DNA from: Spirosoma terrae
GTDB lineage: Bacteria > Bacteroidota > Bacteroidia > Cytophagales > Spirosomataceae
Length of the DNA: 64,000 nucleotides
Assembly: GCF_010435915.1 (NCBI RefSeq)
Contig: NZ_JAAFZH010000001.1
Coordinates: 992,001 to 1,056,000, forward strand
Direction: 5' to 3'
Shown: positions 60,799-64,000 of the stretch, in pieces
How the letters are laid out: the number at the start of each line of letters is the position of its first letter
How positions within the stretch are numbered: position 1 is the first letter of the stretch
Translations under genes and position numbers: made by a program
Notes under the pieces: model-generated
What the model was told of the DNA's origin: nothing
Databases searched by the model: none
Seen by the model: only the letters and a program-made list of their open reading frames with translations

Positions 60799-63087
60799 AT
60801 GAATCAAAATACACCACCAGAAAAGCTCACCGGCGACCTTGAACTGGGTAAGCCCTACACCGAAGCCGCCGGTATTCCAGCCATCGTTAAATCGTTTGAG
60901 CACGTTTTTCAAGGCACCAATCTGGGCCGTGGCTGGAAAGCACTTGTCAATCTGAATCAAAAAGATGGATTCGACTGCCCGTCCTGTGCCTGGCCTGATC
61001 CTGATGGGCACCGGTCGAGCATTGCCGAATACTGCGAGAGCGGAGCCAAAGCCGTTGCCGATGAAGTGATGACCAAACATACGGCATCGCCCGTGCTATT
61101 TCAGCGTTATTCAGTGGCTGATCTGCTCGAGAAAACAGACCTCTGGCTGGGGCAACAAGGCCGACTGACGCAGCCGATGGTGCTACGTCCCGGCGCCACT
61201 CACTACGTTCCTGTCGGCTGGAGCGAAGCGTTCCAGCTTATTGCCGATCAACTGAATGCACTCGATTCGCCCAACGAGGCTATTTTTTATACTTCCGGAC
61301 GCACCAGTAACGAAGCCGCCTTTTTATACCAGCTCTTTGTGCGGATGTTCGGGACCAACAACATGCCCGACTGTTCCAACATGTGCCACGAGTCCACCAG
61401 CGTAGCATTGGCCGAAACACTCGGTCTGGGCAAGGCATCCGTTACGTATGAAGATTACGAAAAAGCTGACGTAATCATGATTATGGGCCAAAACCCCGGC
61501 ACAAACGCTCCCCGAATGCTTACGCCACTGGAGCAGATGAAGCGGAATGGCGGCAAGATTATTTCGGTCAATCCCTTACACGAAGCGGGTTTATTGGCGT
61601 TTAAGTACCCACAGAGTCCCCGCGATATTTTGCTGGGGGGCGAAAAACTGACCGATGTTTTTCTGCAGGTACGTATCAATTCTGACATGGCCTTGCTGAA
61701 AGCCATGTGTAAGCTGCTGCTGGAAGAGGAGAGAAAAACGCCGGGACGCGTCATTAATCAGCATTTTATCGATACGTATACCTCCGGCTATGAGGCTTTT
61801 GTAAAGAGTCTGGATCAGTTTGAGCTGGGCGACCTGGCCGCGCAATGTGGCCTGACTGTCGCGCAGATTCAGGAGGCTGTTGACCTGTTTAAACACACGC
61901 CCAAGCTGATTATTTGCTGGGCAATGGGCCTAACGCAACACAAGAATTCAGTCGATACCATCAATGAGGTAATTAATCTGCTGCTACTGAAAGGGAGTAT
62001 CGGCATTGAGGGAGGAGGAGCCAGTCCCATTCGCGGTCATAGCAATGTGCAGGGCGACCGAACGATGGGCATCTGGGAAAAGCCGAAACCCGAATTCCTG
62101 GACGCTCTGGAAAAAGTATTCAATTTTGAGCCACCGCGCGAAAACGGATACGATGCTGTAGCTGCGGTGCAAGCCATGCACGCTGGTGATGCGAAAGTTT
62201 TCTTCGGAATGGGCGGCAACTTCGCCATGGCCGTGTCTGATACCAACTACACCGCCGAAGCGCTGAAGAAATGCAAACTGACCGTACACGTATCCACGAA
62301 GCTAAACCGCAGTCACCTGATTCATGGCGAAACGGCGTTGATTCTGCCTTGCCTGGGTCGCACGGACCACGACCGTCAGGAAAGCGGTGATCAGTTTGTA
62401 AGCTGCGAAAGCACGACCGGCGTAGTAGCCCAGTCGCACGGTATTGTGGAACCCGTTTCAACGCACCTGAAAAGCGAGGTAGCCATCATTGGCGAATTAG
62501 CAAAAGCTACGTTACGGGGAAAATATACAGTCGATTGGGACAGTCTTGTTGGTAATTACGACCGAATTCGGGATTTGATTGAAAAAACGATTCCTGGATT
62601 CGATAACTACAATGAGAAGGTACGCAAACCGGGCGGCTTCTATATTCCCAATGGTCCACGCGTTCGGGAGTTTAAGACGAAAACCGGAAAAGCGCAGTTT
62701 ACGGTGAACGTACCAACCCATCATGAGTTGCCAGCCGGCGAGTTATTACTCATGACGGTACGTAGTCATGATCAGTTTAACACAACCGTTTACGGCAACG
62801 ACGATCGCTATCGGGGTGTTTACAACGAACGCCGGGTTGTTTTTATGAACGCCGACGATATAGCGAATTTAGGGTTGGCTGAAAAACAGGTCGTTGATCT
62901 GCACAGCCGCTACGACGGCATCACCCGAACCGCTCATCGTTTCATCGTGGTTCCGTACAATATTCCGCGCGGCTGTGCGGCTGCTTATTTCCCGGAAACG
63001 AACGTATTGATTCCAATCGACTCCAAAGCCGACAGAAGCCATACACCAACGTCAAAATCGATTGCGATTACCGTATCTCCAGCCTAG
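60799..63087 (+). CDS. FdhF/YdeP-family molybdopterin oxidoreductase
   Basis: A 762-residue molybdenum enzyme. An N-terminal Cys pair DCPSCAW (C60, C63) belongs to the family. The molybdenum ligand is C196 in CSNMCHESTSVAL, a Cys where some formate dehydrogenases use Sec. Cofactor-binding stretches are YTSGRTSNEAAFLYQ, MGQNPGTNAPRM and GGASPIRGHSNVQGDRT, and the C-terminal MopB domain starts near 650. E. coli YdeP is linked to acid resistance, and some members are formate dehydrogenase-like. No partner subunit gene is nearby. FdhD upstream probably activates it. Confidence 0.92.
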   Translation: MNQNTPPEKLTGDLELGKPYTEAAGIPAIVKSFEHVFQGTNLGRGWKALVNLNQKDGFDCPSCAWPDPDGHRSSIAEYCESGAKAVADEVMTKHTASPVLFQRYSVADLLEKTDLWLGQQGRLTQPMVLRPGATHYVPVGWSEAFQLIADQLNALDSPNEAIFYTSGRTSNEAAFLYQLFVRMFGTNNMPDCSNMCHESTSVALAETLGLGKASVTYEDYEKADVIMIMGQNPGTNAPRMLTPLEQMKRNGGKIISVNPLHEAGLLAFKYPQSPRDILLGGEKLTDVFLQVRINSDMALLKAMCKLLLEEERKTPGRVINQHFIDTYTSGYEAFVKSLDQFELGDLAAQCGLTVAQIQEAVDLFKHTPKLIICWAMGLTQHKNSVDTINEVINLLLLKGSIGIEGGGASPIRGHSNVQGDRTMGIWEKPKPEFLDALEKVFNFEPPRENGYDAVAAVQAMHAGDAKVFFGMGGNFAMAVSDTNYTAEALKKCKLTVHVSTKLNRSHLIHGETALILPCLGRTDHDRQESGDQFVSCESTTGVVAQSHGIVEPVSTHLKSEVAIIGELAKATLRGKYTVDWDSLVGNYDRIRDLIEKTIPGFDNYNEKVRKPGGFYIPNGPRVREFKTKTGKAQFTVNVPTHHELPAGELLLMTVRSHDQFNTTVYGNDDRYRGVYNERRVVFMNADDIANLGLAEKQVVDLHSRYDGITRTAHRFIVVPYNIPRGCAAAYFPETNVLIPIDSKADRSHTPTSKSIAITVSPA

Positions 63088-63191
63088 CGCCTGTTTCCCT
63101 GTAACGATAGATCGACAAAAGGGGGCGCTGTGTTATCAATTCGTTAAATAGCGGACTTACGGCGCCTGACTTATATACACTGAACGCCAGA

Positions 63192-63230
63192 TGTGGATAA
63201 CATTGTGAATAACTTTTGCTTATTCACAAT
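63192..63230. promoter_or_regulatory. Cluster of DnaA-box-like sites with a perfect hairpin
   Basis: TGTGGATAA (63192-63200) is an exact DnaA box in reverse. TGTGAATAA (63204-63212) and TTATTCACA (63220-63228) each differ by one base. The last two form an 11-bp perfect hairpin (ATTGTGAATAA / TTATTCACAAT, 63202-63230) ending 2 nt before the ATG of the next gene. The cluster could be a DnaA-titration or regulation site, or the hairpin may act on translation. Confidence 0.45.
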
Positions 63231-63232
63231 TC

Positions 63233-64000
63233 ATGGTGGCTCTACGTTGGTCAAGGCTTCAGTTACTGCTGGTGATTGTATTGTTTACTACGGGATTACG
63301 TAGCGTTTATGCCCAAAAAGCAGGGGAGAGGCTACCGGTCTGGACAGCTGGAACGCTGGATATTCATCATATCAACACGGGTCGGGGTAACGCTACGTTC
63401 CTGATTTGTCCTGACGGGACTACTCTCCTAATTGATGCTGGTGCCCTCGACCCAACCGACAAACGAACGCAGAGCGCCCGAAATACGCCCGCTGTACCCA
63501 ACGCTGACAGACAGGCGGGTGAATGGATTGCCCGATATATTACGAAAATGATGACCATGAGCCAGCTTCAGCCAAAGCTGAATTATGCTCAGCTTACCCA
63601 CTTTCACGACGATCATATGGGTATGCCCTCGTCTGTTTCACCAAAAGCGGAGCAGGGTAATTTTGTGTTGACCGGTATTACGGAAGTGGCTGCGTATCTA
63701 CCCATCGACAAAATTATTGACCGGGGCTGGCCGGATTATTCGTATCCAGCTCCGCAGACGGACGTTATGATGACGAATTACAAAACGTTTGTCGACTGGC
63801 AAAGCAGAAACAAGGGGACTATTTTCGAACGTAGCCAGCCCGGACGTAACGACCAGCTTGTGCTGAAACGAAACCCTGACTCATACAGGAATACGTTTGA
63901 GATACGTACCATTATCGCCAATGGCCAGCTCTGGACAGGCAAGGGAACTGAAACCAGATCGTTATTCCCCGACCTGTCGAGCCTGCAACCGAACCAACGG
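63233..64000 (+). CDS. Secreted metallo-beta-lactamase-fold hydrolase (partial, runs off the window)
   Basis: The ATG at 63233 opens a frame that reaches the end of the window: 256 residues seen, no stop. The signal peptide is MVALRWSRLQLLLVIVLFTTGLRSVYAQ. The fold begins with LDIHHINTGRGNATFLICPDG and the zinc motif HFHDDHMGM near residue 123, the HxHxDH signature. It resembles the ComEC-type or competence-like subgroup of the superfamily, but as a free exported enzyme. The substrate is not known. Confidence 0.85.
   Translation, partial: MVALRWSRLQLLLVIVLFTTGLRSVYAQKAGERLPVWTAGTLDIHHINTGRGNATFLICPDGTTLLIDAGALDPTDKRTQSARNTPAVPNADRQAGEWIARYITKMMTMSQLQPKLNYAQLTHFHDDHMGMPSSVSPKAEQGNFVLTGITEVAAYLPIDKIIDRGWPDYSYPAPQTDVMMTNYKTFVDWQSRNKGTIFERSQPGRNDQLVLKRNPDSYRNTFEIRTIIANGQLWTGKGTETRSLFPDLSSLQPNQR

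Overview
The window reads as chromosomal DNA of a Bacteroidota member, most likely Cytophagales and Spirosoma-like. The reasons are a PorT-type secretion protein next to ubiE, -7 promoter boxes of the form TAnnTTTG, many secreted proteins with signal peptides or lipoboxes, secreted family-78 and family-16 glycosidases, menaquinone genes (ubiE, menA), an ebo-type gene set and roughly 50% GC. The genus is an inference. No insertion sequence, integrase, prophage or CRISPR array was seen, so this looks like ordinary chromosome with a metabolic and cell-surface emphasis.

Layout. 1-9 kb: the 5' part of a secreted alpha-L-rhamnosidase (minus strand), a metal-efflux pair (membrane protein plus CPC-type P-type ATPase), then a minus-strand sugar-catabolic run: a large PQQ-type sugar dehydrogenase fused to PKD and cytochrome c domains, a DUF1080 3-keto-glycoside hydrolase and a GH16 glucanase. 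9-12 kb: small secreted and regulatory proteins, a bicupin and tRNA-Val with its own promoter and terminator. 12-22.5 kb: porT and ubiE, an M19 dipeptidase, a membrane protein, a Gfo/Idh/MocA oxidoreductase, a Kef-type antiporter with a flavodoxin-like quinone reductase, and priA. 22.6-33 kb: a giant SdrD-like surface protein with a tandem duplication, a YpdA-like flavoprotein, a second GH78 enzyme, a candidate small RNA, an SDR and a GT2 glycosyltransferase. 33.5-37.4 kb: three genes matching eboD, eboE and eboF, behind a full promoter. 37.4-45.5 kb: a lipoprotein and an OmpA lipoprotein that share an unnamed domain, a TPR histidine kinase, and a minus-strand block of a DUF2306 protein, a fatty acid hydroxylase, a DUF4833 protein and two small ORFs. 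45.7-55.8 kb: ileS, an HTH protein, menA, a glutathione peroxidase, argS and a penicillin-acylase homologue. 55.9-64 kb: a lipoprotein, a peptidoglycan-binding amidase-like protein, a MazG-like protein, a DUF4177 protein, fdhD, a diacylglycerol-kinase-like gene divergent from an APP1-like phosphatase, an FdhF/YdeP molybdoenzyme, and the start of a secreted metallo-beta-lactamase-fold protein.

How it fits together. The GH16, DUF1080, PQQ-dehydrogenase/cytochrome, Gfo/Idh/MocA and two GH78 genes suggest oxidative breakdown of plant-type glycosides in the periplasm. FdhD and the YdeP-like enzyme form a molybdenum pair. The kinase and APP1-like gene could run opposite lipid reactions. Most structure not explained by genes is intergenic: several families of long, near-perfect inverted repeats sit at gene ends, one is a 46-bp perfect palindrome, and the pentamer ACGTA/TACGT is strongly over-represented. 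The least characterised pieces are the separated ebo trio, the domain shared by the two lipoproteins, a candidate 50-nt RNA near 30.25 kb and a cluster of DnaA-box-like sites near 63.2 kb.
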